Positions 1 through 8,227 of a DNA stretch of 64,000 nt are shown piece by piece. The DNA lies in NCBI RefSeq assembly GCF_001705515.1, contig NZ_MDJS01000001.1, positions 1,550,001 to 1,614,000 of the forward strand, given 5' to 3'. The notes under the pieces are model-generated. The model saw only the letters and a program-made list of their open reading frames with translations, did not search any database and was not told where the DNA came from. A program made the translations under genes and the position numbers. The DNA comes from Mucilaginibacter sp. PPCGB 2223. Lineage in GTDB: Bacteria; Bacteroidota; Bacteroidia; Sphingobacteriales; Sphingobacteriaceae. Position 1 is the stretch's first letter. Each line of letters opens with the position of its first letter.

Positions 1-621
1 ATAAACCGGGTTGAGCGTGATAAAAGCGCGTTTACGTGGTTTGTAACGGTCGTTCACGTCCTCGCTGATATGGATGATATTTTTTTCGAACAGCCTTTTC
101 AGGATCGGCATCACCGTTTTTTGGCCCAGCAGTTTAGCCACATCGCTTACGGTCAGTTCGGGCTGCATGTCGAGCGCATCAATGATCAGGAACTCCTTGT
201 CATTAAGCTCCGATTTATCGTACTCAAAATCTTGGTTAAGGGTGATCTTGGTTTCGCTGGCCAGTTTTAACGCGGCCGGCAAGGCAGCGTTCATTACTTC
301 GCCTACATTGCAGAGGTAATAATCGGCAATCCATTTCCAGAAAGCCAGTTGCCGGTCGTTAACCACCGGGCGGTCATCCAAAATATCAATGATGTATTTA
401 GCCTCGTATTTTTCGGGCGCCTGGTTACCGATACTGGCAATGATCGCAGTATAGAGCTTACTTTTACCAAACTGCACTACCACACGCTTGCCCACAGCAA
501 CGCTGTCGTTCAACTCAAATGGTACTCGGTAAGTGTAATTTTTGGCAATGGCCAGCGGCAGGATCACTTCAACAAAAAGTGTTTCGCGCTGGGTGCCAGT
601 CGATCCGGCAAATTCAAGCAT
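1..621 (-). CDS. priA: Primosomal protein N' (PriA helicase), N-terminal part only
   Basis: The gene runs off the left edge, leaving about 207 N-terminal residues. PriA is the 3'-to-5' DNA helicase that reloads the replisome at stalled forks. The visible part opens MLEFAGSTGTQRETLFVEVI and continues with a PLAIAKNYTYRVPFEL segment and a GKRVVVQFGKSKLYTAII segment, which is the PriA 3'-DNA-binding domain pattern, followed by a winged-helix-like stretch (LTVSDVAKLLGQKTVMPILKRL, about residues 155-180). The helicase motifs would lie outside the window. The start ATG (619-621) directly abuts the stop of the upstream DUF423 gene (622-624), so the two are probably co-transcribed. The identity rests on the N-terminal domain alone. 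Confidence 0.87.
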   Translation of the reverse strand, partial: MLEFAGSTGTQRETLFVEVILPLAIAKNYTYRVPFELNDSVAVGKRVVVQFGKSKLYTAIIASIGNQAPEKYEAKYIIDILDDRPVVNDRQLAFWKWIADYYLCNVGEVMNAALPAALKLASETKITLNQDFEYDKSELNDKEFLIIDALDMQPELTVSDVAKLLGQKTVMPILKRLFEKNIIHISEDVNDRYKPRKRAFITLNPVY

Positions 622-1008
622 TTATTTATTCCTTATGGCAGCTACAGCTAATGTAGCCCATCCGGCAATAAATAGCAAGCCGCCAATGGGTGTAATCACA
701 CCGATAACAGTTGGCAGGTTCCAGTTAAATAAATGGCCGAAAACGAACAGATAAAGCGAACCCGAAAAGCAGATGATGCCAAACGTAAACAGGTAATAAC
801 TTGCAGCTATCAGGTTATTTTTAAAACGGGTAAAGGTTGACAGGAACAGCAAGGCAAACACATGGTAAAACTGGTACTGCACGGCAGTGTGCCAAACTTC
901 GAGCTGTTTTGCATCGAGCTTAGCTTCGAGGCCGTGCGCGCCGAAGGCACCTGCAACAACCGCGAGCAAACCAAAGAGCGCCCCGGTTACGATGATCTGT
1001 TTATTCAT
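622..1008 (-). CDS. DUF423 family small membrane protein
   Basis: This 128-residue integral membrane protein has about four hydrophobic segments. The N-terminal GALFGLLAVVAGAFGAHGLE, the HTAVQYQFYHVFALL segment and the C-terminal GVITPIGGLLFIAGW are the hallmarks of the DUF423 (YgdD-like) family, whose biochemical role is not known. It lies immediately upstream of priA with no gap, suggesting a bicistronic mRNA. Its own start is the ATG at 1006-1008; the 93-bp space to the divergent gene at 1102 must hold both promoters. Length is normal for the family. Confidence 0.9.
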   Translation of the reverse strand: MNKQIIVTGALFGLLAVVAGAFGAHGLEAKLDAKQLEVWHTAVQYQFYHVFALLFLSTFTRFKNNLIAASYYLFTFGIICFSGSLYLFVFGHLFNWNLPTVIGVITPIGGLLFIAGWATLAVAAIRNK

Positions 1009-1074
1009 GGGTGATATTTGCGCGCTAAGTTAACAAGTTGAAAAGAATAACTAACGGCTTGCAGTTTAAAAATC

Positions 1075-1082
1075 TATTTTTG
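1075..1082 (+). promoter_or_regulatory. Bacteroidota-type -7 element TATTTTTG
   Basis: TATTTTTG matches the TAnnTTTG consensus of the Bacteroidota housekeeping sigma factor and ends 19 bp before the ATG at 1102. No well-spaced -33 TTTG was found (a TTG at 1059-1061 is too close), so only the -7 box supports it. Confidence 0.5.
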
Positions 1083-1101
1083 TAAAAATTCCCCGCAAAC
1101 A

Positions 1102-2688
1102 ATGAGGCGACCTATTATTATCACGGCTATTTTATTGATGATTGCAGGAGCCATAACTGTCGCATATTTTAAAAACCTGCATTTGCCCGGCCAGCAATCG
1201 GGCAGGGTAATGAGCGCTATACCGGCCGATGCTGCACTGGTGCTGGAGTATAAAAACGACCAGGATTTTTACGAACTTTTAGGGAAAGACAGCTTGTTGA
1301 CCACGCTGATAGGCGACCAACGATCTGCCGAGCTGATCAAACTGAAAACCAGCATACTGCAAAACCGCGACCTGAAAAGCTTTTTTGCAGGGCAAAGTAT
1401 TTTTATATCGGTGCATCCGCGACAGGACAGCGTGGCGTTTCTGATCACCACGTCGGGCAATAAACCGCTCAACGGTGCTTTTGAACGTTTTGGCGCGCTA
1501 AGAACCGACGATATAGATATGGCAGGCACCAACTTTGCCGGCCGGCCCGGTTTGGTGGTTAACCTGCATAGCATCAGCAAAAAACTATACATCGTAAACC
1601 AGGGCGAGAATATATTTTCGGCAAGTTTTTCGAAACAACTGGCTGAGGCTTCGGCGTTATACCGCACGCAAAAGCACGGGGACGTTTTTGTGCAGATGAC
1701 CGACCAGCAGGATGCCAACTCGATAGCCAACCTGTATGTGAACTACCGGGCGCTCGACCCGCTTTTCGACGGCTTGTTTAAAAGTAAGAACAACGACATA
1801 TTGCGCAGCTTCCGCCAGATGCCTGCCGTGGCATCGCTCAACCTGAACTATAAAAGCGATGCGCTGATGTTTAACGGCACGAGCCACATTAACGGTGCAG
1901 AGCCGAACAGCTACCTGAGCCTGTTCAGGTATCAGCAGCCTACTGTTAACGAGCTGAAAGATATCTTTCCGCTCACTACTGCCTATAGTGTAAACTTTGC
2001 CGTATCCGACCCGGTAAAGTTCGAAAATAACCTTTTTCAGTGGCAGGTGCAAAATGGTGTTAACGTGGAAAAGAAGGCGGTTTTTGCCCGCATTAAACGC
2101 GAAACAGCTGTCGACCTGATGCAACAGTTTATGAACGACCTCGGGAACGAGTTCGCCATCATCACCACCAAATACCAGGAAAAACTGGCTATTGTAAAGC
2201 TCAAGAACGGCTTACAGCTCCGGCCATTTATGGTAAATATCAGCACGATGGTAACCGAGGATGCCGGCCAGTTTAACTATGATAAGTTGCCCTTGTTTTT
2301 GCTGGGCGATGCGTTCAGCATTTTCAGGCGGCCGTATTTTATTATCGCGGATAATTATCTCATCATGTGCGCATCTCAAACCGGCCTGCTGGAGTATTAT
2401 CGCAACTACACTAACGGCAACTTGCTGAGCCATAACGATGAATACCGCCGCTTTGATAACCTGCAGGCCGAAAAGAGCAATGTATCTTTCTTTCTCCAGT
2501 TTAAAAACTCGCAGCAATTACTTCAAAACGAGCTGGAACCCAATTACGCCGGGGCTTTTGAGAAAAAGAACACGGGCTGGAACAAATATTACGCGGCATC
2601 GTACCAGTTAACTACTGCCGGTAAAGATTTTTACACTAATTTTTACATGCGCCTCAACGTGCGCGATACGAGCCAGGTAAATCCATGA
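1102..2688 (+). CDS. Uncharacterised membrane-anchored/exported protein, 528 aa
   Basis: Family not recognised. The N-terminus (RRPIIITAILLMIAGAITVAYF) is a single signal-anchor helix, so most of the chain should be periplasmic. The rest is a long alpha/beta protein without obvious catalytic motifs; a segment near residue 30 (SAIPADAALVLEY) recalls exported DUF3352-like proteins, but this is a weak resemblance. Its stop overlaps the start of the DUF3995 gene in ATGA (2685-2688), and GmhB follows after 1 bp, so the three form an operon. A TATTTTTG box lies just upstream. No function is assigned. Confidence 0.85.
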   Translation: MRRPIIITAILLMIAGAITVAYFKNLHLPGQQSGRVMSAIPADAALVLEYKNDQDFYELLGKDSLLTTLIGDQRSAELIKLKTSILQNRDLKSFFAGQSIFISVHPRQDSVAFLITTSGNKPLNGAFERFGALRTDDIDMAGTNFAGRPGLVVNLHSISKKLYIVNQGENIFSASFSKQLAEASALYRTQKHGDVFVQMTDQQDANSIANLYVNYRALDPLFDGLFKSKNNDILRSFRQMPAVASLNLNYKSDALMFNGTSHINGAEPNSYLSLFRYQQPTVNELKDIFPLTTAYSVNFAVSDPVKFENNLFQWQVQNGVNVEKKAVFARIKRETAVDLMQQFMNDLGNEFAIITTKYQEKLAIVKLKNGLQLRPFMVNISTMVTEDAGQFNYDKLPLFLLGDAFSIFRRPYFIIADNYLIMCASQTGLLEYYRNYTNGNLLSHNDEYRRFDNLQAEKSNVSFFLQFKNSQQLLQNELEPNYAGAFEKKNTGWNKYYAASYQLTTAGKDFYTNFYMRLNVRDTSQVNP

Positions 2689-3113
2689 ACATCGCTCTTG
2701 CTATTTTATTAACCCTGATCTTCACATCTCTTTCTTCTTTACATTTTTATTGGGGTTTGGGCGGGGAATGGGGAATCAGAGCGGCTATCCCCACCAACGA
2801 AGAGGGCAAAAAACTACTAAATCCAGGCCCTGCAGCTTGCTTTGCGCTTGGCCTGATATTACTGTCGATGGCGATTTTTGTGATGATACAAGTAAAACTA
2901 TTGCACATAGCATTGTGGCGTTGGCTGGATGCCTACGGGTTTAGTATCATATCCTTCATTTTCCTTTTGCGCGCCATTGGCGATTTTAAGTATGTGGGCT
3001 TTAATAAACGGATAAAGGGCACTACCTTCGCCGATGCGGATAAATTGTATTTTTCGCCGCTATGTATAATAATAAGTTTGTTAACAACCATGTTAGCATT
3101 GAACCTAATATAG
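2685..3113 (+). CDS. DUF3995 domain membrane protein
   Basis: This 142-residue protein has about four transmembrane helices: an N-terminal helix, one near residues 50-70 (FALGLILLSMAIFVMIQV), one near 85-100 and a C-terminal one (IIISLLTTMLALNLI). The early SSLHFYWGLGGEWG motif and the NPGPAACFALGL segment are typical of DUF3995, a family of unknown role. It overlaps the upstream unknown exported protein by 4 bp (ATGA), which suggests translational coupling, and is followed after one base by gmhB. No catalytic residues are evident. Confidence 0.85.
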   Translation: MNIALAILLTLIFTSLSSLHFYWGLGGEWGIRAAIPTNEEGKKLLNPGPAACFALGLILLSMAIFVMIQVKLLHIALWRWLDAYGFSIISFIFLLRAIGDFKYVGFNKRIKGTTFADADKLYFSPLCIIISLLTTMLALNLI

Positions 3114-3114
3114 A

Positions 3115-3606
3115 ATGTCAGAAAAAAATAAAGCGGTTTTTTTGGATCGCGACGGGGTTTTAAATAAAGAATTAGGCGATTATGTTTGCCGCCTGGAAGA
3201 CTTTAAACTGCTCGATAACTTTGAAGCACTTAAAGCCTTGCAGGACAAGGGGTACCTGCTCATCGTAGCTACCAACCAAGGCGGCCTGGCCAAAGGCTGG
3301 TACAGCGAAGAGATCCTGGCGCAAATGCACCAACATCTGCGCAGCGAATACCACAAACACGGCGTTGAGATAACTGATATTTTTTATTGCCCGCACCACC
3401 CGGAATATACCGGCGATTGCGATTGCCGCAAACCTAAACCCGGGCTGCTTTTACAGGGCATAGCAAAGTATAATATCGACCCGGCACAGTCGTATTTTAT
3501 TGGCGACCGGGAACGTGATGTGGAAGCCGGAACAGCTGCCGGTGTAAAGGGTATCCTGATTGATAGCGATCAGCCGATCAGCACGGTTTTAGATCAGATT
3601 GCCTGA
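3115..3606 (+). CDS. gmhB: HAD phosphatase, D-glycero-manno-heptose 1,7-bisphosphate 7-phosphatase-like
   Basis: This 163-residue HAD-IIIA phosphatase would remove the 7-phosphate of heptose bisphosphate in the ADP-heptose branch of LPS core synthesis. HAD motif I is FLDRDGVLN (about residues 9-17), motif II is the ATNQGG segment, and motif IV is GDRERDVEAG. The insert CPHHPEYTGDCDCRKPKPG (about residues 92-110) supplies the Cys/His zinc loop typical of GmhB and of the histidinol-phosphatase domain of HisB. No other heptose gene is in the window and the operon partners are of unknown function, so substrate identity is inferred from family only. A trehalose- or glycan-related HAD substrate cannot be excluded. 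Confidence 0.85.
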   Translation: MSEKNKAVFLDRDGVLNKELGDYVCRLEDFKLLDNFEALKALQDKGYLLIVATNQGGLAKGWYSEEILAQMHQHLRSEYHKHGVEITDIFYCPHHPEYTGDCDCRKPKPGLLLQGIAKYNIDPAQSYFIGDRERDVEAGTAAGVKGILIDSDQPISTVLDQIA

Positions 3607-3961
3607 TGGTGAGTAGTCGGTAGTGAGTGGTAAATCGTTTGTTTTTCTGAGGCCTTTTTCTTATATTTATAGATAATCGTTCTTTAAATCTAAGCGAAAG
3701 TATTGAAAAATTTCTTACAATATCCCCCTCCATAAGAGTCCTTCGGACCCTGCTTTTTTATTGATCGAAGGATTGAATGATCATCACAGCGACATAGGTA
3801 TACCGATGTGTTTGATAGGTATAAAATACGCAAGAAGCCTGTTTGAAGCCAACAGGGGCAATAAAGCGGGAAATATTGCAAAAAATACCGAAGAATACCT
3901 ATGTGTTTTCAGATTGTCCCGTCCTGAAAAAAGTTGTCAAATCTGAACCCGTATCACAACT
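3607..3961. other. Gene-free stretch with a degenerate GTGAGTAGT-type repeat at its left end
   Basis: Directly after the gmhB stop comes ggtgagtagtcggtagtgag (3606-3625), a short degenerate repeat with a close counterpart after the GNAT stop at 39512. The remainder is AT-rich. The only open frames (3690-3881 minus, 3761-3946 plus) overlap one another, carry no recognisable motif and lack convincing translation signals. I see no RNA gene or mobile element in it. Confidence 0.5.
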
Positions 3962-4159
3962 CTACTTAAAGTAAGATAACGGGATCGTTTTCCACATACC
4001 GTGCGAAAGCCCGCCGGTGAGCAGTTCGTATAACAAATACAGCGGCCAAAAGATATAGCTCAGCAGCAGGTACAAAAGGCTGTGGTTATAGTACCAGTTG
4101 ATCATGAGCGAGTAAACGCCCAGGGCCAGGTAAAGGATGCTCGAATCTCTTCTTCTCAT
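3962..4159 (-). CDS. Small hydrophobic protein, 65 aa
   Basis: Family not recognised. The peptide starts MRRRDSSILYLALGVYSLM and has two hydrophobic stretches separated by a short polar loop, so a two-helix inner membrane protein with a positively charged N-terminus is likely. The ATG is at 4157-4159 and no competing longer frame exists on the other strand. It stands alone between an L,D-transpeptidase gene and a gene-poor stretch. Its compact membrane-protein composition argues for a real gene, but no homologue family is known to me. Confidence 0.6.
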   Translation of the reverse strand: MRRRDSSILYLALGVYSLMINWYYNHSLLYLLLSYIFWPLYLLYELLTGGLSHGMWKTIPLSYFK

Positions 4160-4215
4160 GGTAATGAATGTATTTCAGTTTATTAAACCGCAATTTACGC
4201 TAATTGTTACAGTTT

Positions 4216-4356
4216 TTAACAGGAAGCTTGAAGCACGAAGCCGGAAGTAAAAATGAGAATACCCATAAATACCCATGTGCTTTGGTAGCAAGTAGCTGGT
4301 ATCAAGTAACCAGACAGAAAAATACTTGATACCTGATACTTGCGACTTGATACTAC
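4216..4356. repeat. Degenerate word-like intergenic repeats
   Basis: The segment contains reiterated near-copies of short words: gaagcttgaagcacgaagcc, then acccataaatacccat, then several variants of acttgatacc/agtatcaagt. GGTATCAAGTA (4298-4308) and TACTTGATACC (4323-4333) form a perfect 11-bp inverted repeat, and further copies at about 4335-4355 (atacttgcgacttgatacta) are direct near-repeats. It lies just past the stop of the L,D-transpeptidase gene. Similar word-like patterns recur after other genes in this window (3606, 31326, 39512, 43460). Confidence 0.55.
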
Positions 4357-4360
4357 CTGA

Positions 4361-5968
4361 TTACCGCGTCGATTTAGCCAGATATTTACCCATGGCTTTT
4401 TCGAGGATATCGTCCATGCGGTAGGCATCGTAATAAAACTGCAGTTCGCCTTTATCATTTGGCCAGCAGGTATAATAATCGATAAATACCTGCACGCCTT
4501 TATCGGGCACCTCGAGGAATTTTGATTTGAGCTGGAAGCCGGGCGCCGAACGGGCCTGCTGAATTTTGGCATATCTGGCTTTATTGACCGAATCGCGGGG
4601 TGCCAGGCCGACTTCCATGCGGATAGCGTCCATCCGAGTGGTATCGCCGATCAATTGCTGGGCCAGCATCAGGGGGTCCTGCACACGTACACAGCCATGG
4701 CTGATGGCGCGCCATGGTTTCAGGAAACCGCCTTTGTTGTTGGTATCGTGCAGGTAAATACCCGCCTCGTTGTCAAATATAAATTTGAATTTACCCAGGG
4801 CGTTCTGATCGCTGGCATCCTGCTGAAACCTGAACGGCATTTTATCGCGCGGGATGCGTGCCCAGTTGATCGTGTCCGGGTCGACCTCCCGGTCGGTACG
4901 GGTACTGTACACCCGGATGTTATTATCCGAAAGGTAATTCGGGTTCTTTTGGATATTGAAATACGTTTCGCTTTGCGCGATACTGCTCGGGATACTCCAG
5001 GTTGGGTTAAGCTGTATGGTGGTTATCTTACTGCTCAGGATGGTGGTTTCGTGGTTGAAAGGCTTATCGTCCAGCTTATGGGTCTGCAGGTAATGCGCCA
5101 GTTGCTGATCGTAATCAGGTCCTTTGGGTTCGCCCACGCAAACCTTCATTTCGAGTGCAGGCTTTCCGTCCTGTATCCATTGCAGTTTGAATGCCGGGAT
5201 GTTTACGAAGATGTACTTGCTCTCCTTTTCGGGATTTTGCCAGCGCAGGCGCTCCATATTGAGCTTGATCAAACGCATACGTTGCATCTTGGCGCTATCC
5301 ACATAATTGGTATTGATAGCGGCAAGGGCTTTTTGTAAAGCGAGGTAAGCAGGGTTGGCCGGCTGGATATCGTGCAGAAAGACGGCTATATCGGGCGCGT
5401 TGAACACCGTTTGGTAGAACGCACTATCGGGCCGCAAGGGCTGCATATCGTATCGCCGGTACAGGTTATGAGGGTTAACCACGCCGAAATGAATTACGGC
5501 CGAGTAATTCAGAAAAGCATTGGCTGTCAGCAGCTCCAGTTTGGCAAATACCGGGTAAACCTGGCTGATGCTGGTGAATTTATTGGCATGCACCTGGTTA
5601 AGCAAAGCCATGATCTGCCCCGGGCGGAACACCGCAGTATCGAGGCCGTGCTCGCCGGCACGACTTAAATAACTGACCAGTGTGGCTATCTGCCCGTCGG
5701 TAAGACCTTCGTTTACAAAATGCGGTTCGTTGTTTTGCGCAGTGTAGAACTTTTCGATCACGTCTGCATGGCGGAGTCCGGGTTTGAGAACCTCAAATTG
5801 TTTTTTGAACTCTGCATGATAGGCGGCGGTATCAAAATCTTCGTAAGTTTTGTTTTGGTAGTGTTCTGATAATTTTCCGGCTATCTCGGGCTTATGCTTA
5901 CATCCCGCCAAAACCGCAACAATCAAAATCAGGGGCAGAAGAAAGCGCTTTGATACCATTGTGTTCAT
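4361..5968 (-). CDS. L,D-transpeptidase (YkuD domain), lipoprotein
   Basis: This 535-residue enzyme should form 3-3 peptidoglycan cross-links or attach proteins to peptidoglycan. The N-terminus is a lipoprotein signal with lipobox L-A-G-C (Cys23), placing it in the periplasm on a membrane. Residues about 60-240 resemble the scaffold of YcbB/LdtD-type enzymes, and the YkuD catalytic domain occupies about 250-480. It has the active-site HGCVR motif (His424, Cys426) preceded by NPTWSIP and GIYLHDT segments. Length matches the large LdtD/YcbB class. A TATTTTTG box (5998-6005) lies 30 bp upstream of the ATG. It is divergent from comEC. Confidence 0.92.
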   Translation of the reverse strand: MNTMVSKRFLLPLILIVAVLAGCKHKPEIAGKLSEHYQNKTYEDFDTAAYHAEFKKQFEVLKPGLRHADVIEKFYTAQNNEPHFVNEGLTDGQIATLVSYLSRAGEHGLDTAVFRPGQIMALLNQVHANKFTSISQVYPVFAKLELLTANAFLNYSAVIHFGVVNPHNLYRRYDMQPLRPDSAFYQTVFNAPDIAVFLHDIQPANPAYLALQKALAAINTNYVDSAKMQRMRLIKLNMERLRWQNPEKESKYIFVNIPAFKLQWIQDGKPALEMKVCVGEPKGPDYDQQLAHYLQTHKLDDKPFNHETTILSSKITTIQLNPTWSIPSSIAQSETYFNIQKNPNYLSDNNIRVYSTRTDREVDPDTINWARIPRDKMPFRFQQDASDQNALGKFKFIFDNEAGIYLHDTNNKGGFLKPWRAISHGCVRVQDPLMLAQQLIGDTTRMDAIRMEVGLAPRDSVNKARYAKIQQARSAPGFQLKSKFLEVPDKGVQVFIDYYTCWPNDKGELQFYYDAYRMDDILEKAMGKYLAKSTR

Positions 5969-5997
5969 GTAGTCGGACCAAAAAAATTTGACCGGCG

Positions 5998-6005
5998 CAA
6001 AAATA
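5998..6005 (-). promoter_or_regulatory. -7 element for the L,D-transpeptidase gene
   Basis: Read on the minus strand this is TATTTTTG, a full TAnnTTTG match, 29 bp upstream of the ATG at 5968. No matching -33 box was identified. Confidence 0.45.
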
Positions 6006-6072
6006 GATAAAATTTGCAGCCGTGCTTAATTTATTACTATCATTATAAAATACTTAACAGCCCGCACCCGGT

Positions 6073-8184
6073 ATGACCGCTTTTAATAAACAAGAGGTTC
6101 CCTTACTGTTATTACTGCTGCCTTTTTTGGCGGGACTGGCAACGGGCGCAATAATTACCTGCAATGGGTTTATAGTTTGGTTGAATACTATATTTTACGT
6201 ATTGCTTGCAGCTTTTGTTGTATTAAATGTGGCCTATCGAAAACTCAATATTTATAGGATGCGATGGTTAGGCGGAGCAATAGCCGGTTTGCTGCTCTTT
6301 TTTGCCGGGCTGTGTTATATCAATGCGGGAAACGAGCTTAATGTCGCCGGTCACTTTTCGAAACTCAAATCAGGCTACCTGGTTGTTCGCATCAACAGCG
6401 AGCCTAAACTGAGCGGCAGCGCCGCGCGGTTTACTGCTATTGCCGAGCAGGCGAAAGATTCGGCTGCGGTTAAACCGGTAACCGGCAGGCTGATGATCTC
6501 GGTACGGGTGGACAGCGCCTCGAAAAACAGTTTTAATTATGGCGATGAACTGCTTATCCCGGCCAGCTATACGCCCGTTGAGCCACCGTTAAACCCGGCC
6601 GGGTTCAATTACAGGGCGTACCTCGCACATCAAAATATTTATCATCAAGCCTACCTGTCAGCAGGCCAGGTTAAGGTTATACGGCACGATATGGGCAATA
6701 CTGCCGTTGCCATAGCACTTAAACTGCGGAAACATCTGGTTGAAAAACTCAGCGCCGGCATCCGCGATACAGATGCGCTTGCCGTAGCGTCGACCATTAT
6801 TTTAGGGTACCGTGCCGACCTGCGCAAAGAAGTGCAGGAAGCTTACTCAAAAACCGGCACCATGCACCTGCTATCGGTTTCGGGTATGCATGTGGGTTTG
6901 ATCTATCTGCTGATAAGCTTCTTACTGGCGTTTTTGCCGCCTCAAAAGCATGGCAGGTTAATTAAAGCTGTTCTGTCCATAACCGTCATCTGGTGCTATG
7001 CCCTGATCACCGGCTTCTCGCCTGCGGTATGCCGGGCATCGTTAATGCTGAGCTTATTTATTGTCGGGTTTGCATTTAACCGGCACATCAACAAGCTCAA
7101 CCTGCTGGCGGCTTCAGCATTTATTCTTTTATTATATGATCCGTTTTTGATTACCGACGCAGGGTTTCAGCTATCGTATCTGGCTGTATCTGGCATTATC
7201 ATCCTGCAACCCGTTATCTATAAATGGATAAATGTTAAAAACAGGATCGCCCGCGAAGTGTGGATGGTGTGCTCGGTATCCCTTTCGGCACAGCTGATTC
7301 TTTTCCCGGTAAGCGCCTTTTATTTTCACGATCTGCCGGTATATTTTTTGGCAAGCAATGTGTTTATCATTATCCCTTCGCTTGTGGTAATGTACGCAGG
7401 CATTGCTTACCTGGCGTTGCCGCAAATACCTGTGCTATCCACGTCGCTGGCCTGGGTGGTCGAGAAAACTATCCTGTTGATGAACCGGGTGCTTTCGGCC
7501 ATTGAGCATGCGCCACTGGGCAGCATCAATAAAATATGGCTTAGTCCCGCCGAGTCGGTTTTGTTTTACGGTGTGCTGTTCAGCGCTTTTTATGTGATCG
7601 CCCGCAAAAGCAAAAATGCTTTAAAATGGTGTTTTGTTTTGCTAATACTGATGGCCGTGAGTTTGAGTATGAAACGTTACCGGGCTATGGATACACAAAA
7701 CATCACATTTTTTAGTCTGCGAAAAAATCCGGCTATTCTGTTCAGGAATGGCGAACAGGCGGTGCTTATCTCCGATCTGTTGCCCGGAGATAAAGATTAC
7801 CAATATTCGATACAGCCTTACCTGGATAGCTGCAAGATAACCGATGTAAAGCGTATTGGCGCAAATAAAGATACTTTATGCAGTTATATCGCCAAAAAGC
7901 AAAACCTGGTACAGTTTAACAATACCCGTATGTTGATAATTGACAAAGCTGCGCCCGACAATTTATTTGCAGGGAAGATAAATTTGGATTATATTTACGT
8001 TACCGGCAGCCCGCAAACCGGGTTAATCCAGCTGAAGCAGAAATATAATTTTAAGATGCTGATAGTTGATGGCAATAACTCAAACAAAGTGATAAACAGG
8101 CTGCAAACCGAATCCTTATCAACAAAAACAGATTTTAAAAACCTGAAGCGTAACAATTCGCTCATAGTTGTATCTAATCTTTAA
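6073..8184 (+). CDS. comEC: ComEC/Rec2-type DNA uptake channel
   Basis: This 703-residue polytopic inner membrane protein should conduct single-stranded DNA into the cytoplasm during transformation. N-terminal helices (residues 10-80) precede a DUF4131-like soluble OB-fold segment (about 90-205, including the conserved PPLNPAGFNYRAYLA). The competence domain follows (about 220-520) with the signature LLSVSGMHVGL near residue 266 and FSPAVCRASLML. The C-terminal 160 residues occupy the place of the metallo-beta-lactamase domain but show no HxHxDH zinc motif, so that nuclease domain looks degenerate. It is divergent from the L,D-transpeptidase and followed by a small exported protein. Confidence 0.92.
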   Translation: MTAFNKQEVPLLLLLLPFLAGLATGAIITCNGFIVWLNTIFYVLLAAFVVLNVAYRKLNIYRMRWLGGAIAGLLLFFAGLCYINAGNELNVAGHFSKLKSGYLVVRINSEPKLSGSAARFTAIAEQAKDSAAVKPVTGRLMISVRVDSASKNSFNYGDELLIPASYTPVEPPLNPAGFNYRAYLAHQNIYHQAYLSAGQVKVIRHDMGNTAVAIALKLRKHLVEKLSAGIRDTDALAVASTIILGYRADLRKEVQEAYSKTGTMHLLSVSGMHVGLIYLLISFLLAFLPPQKHGRLIKAVLSITVIWCYALITGFSPAVCRASLMLSLFIVGFAFNRHINKLNLLAASAFILLLYDPFLITDAGFQLSYLAVSGIIILQPVIYKWINVKNRIAREVWMVCSVSLSAQLILFPVSAFYFHDLPVYFLASNVFIIIPSLVVMYAGIAYLALPQIPVLSTSLAWVVEKTILLMNRVLSAIEHAPLGSINKIWLSPAESVLFYGVLFSAFYVIARKSKNALKWCFVLLILMAVSLSMKRYRAMDTQNITFFSLRKNPAILFRNGEQAVLISDLLPGDKDYQYSIQPYLDSCKITDVKRIGANKDTLCSYIAKKQNLVQFNNTRMLIIDKAAPDNLFAGKINLDYIYVTGSPQTGLIQLKQKYNFKMLIVDGNNSNKVINRLQTESLSTKTDFKNLKRNNSLIVVSNL

Positions 8185-8227
8185 ATTAAATCAAAAACAA
8201 CAATAATTTGCAGTAAAAAACTGATCG

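Noticed and set aside
3690..3946. Two overlapping short frames in the gap after gmhB
   Set aside because: They are on opposite strands, have no known motif and no translation signal. A transposase remnant was considered, but no DDE or catalytic residues could be read.
4298..4333. Inverted repeat GGTATCAAGTA / TACTTGATACC as a terminator for the L,D-transpeptidase gene
   Set aside because: The loop is long and AT-rich, no T-run follows the minus-strand hairpin, and the surrounding near-copies show it is part of a repeat pattern rather than a dedicated terminator.
4655..5338. Long plus-strand open frame (227 codons) opposite the L,D-transpeptidase gene
   Set aside because: It lies entirely within the coding strand of a gene with intact HGCVR motif and lipobox; its product has no recognisable family and looks like an antisense shadow.
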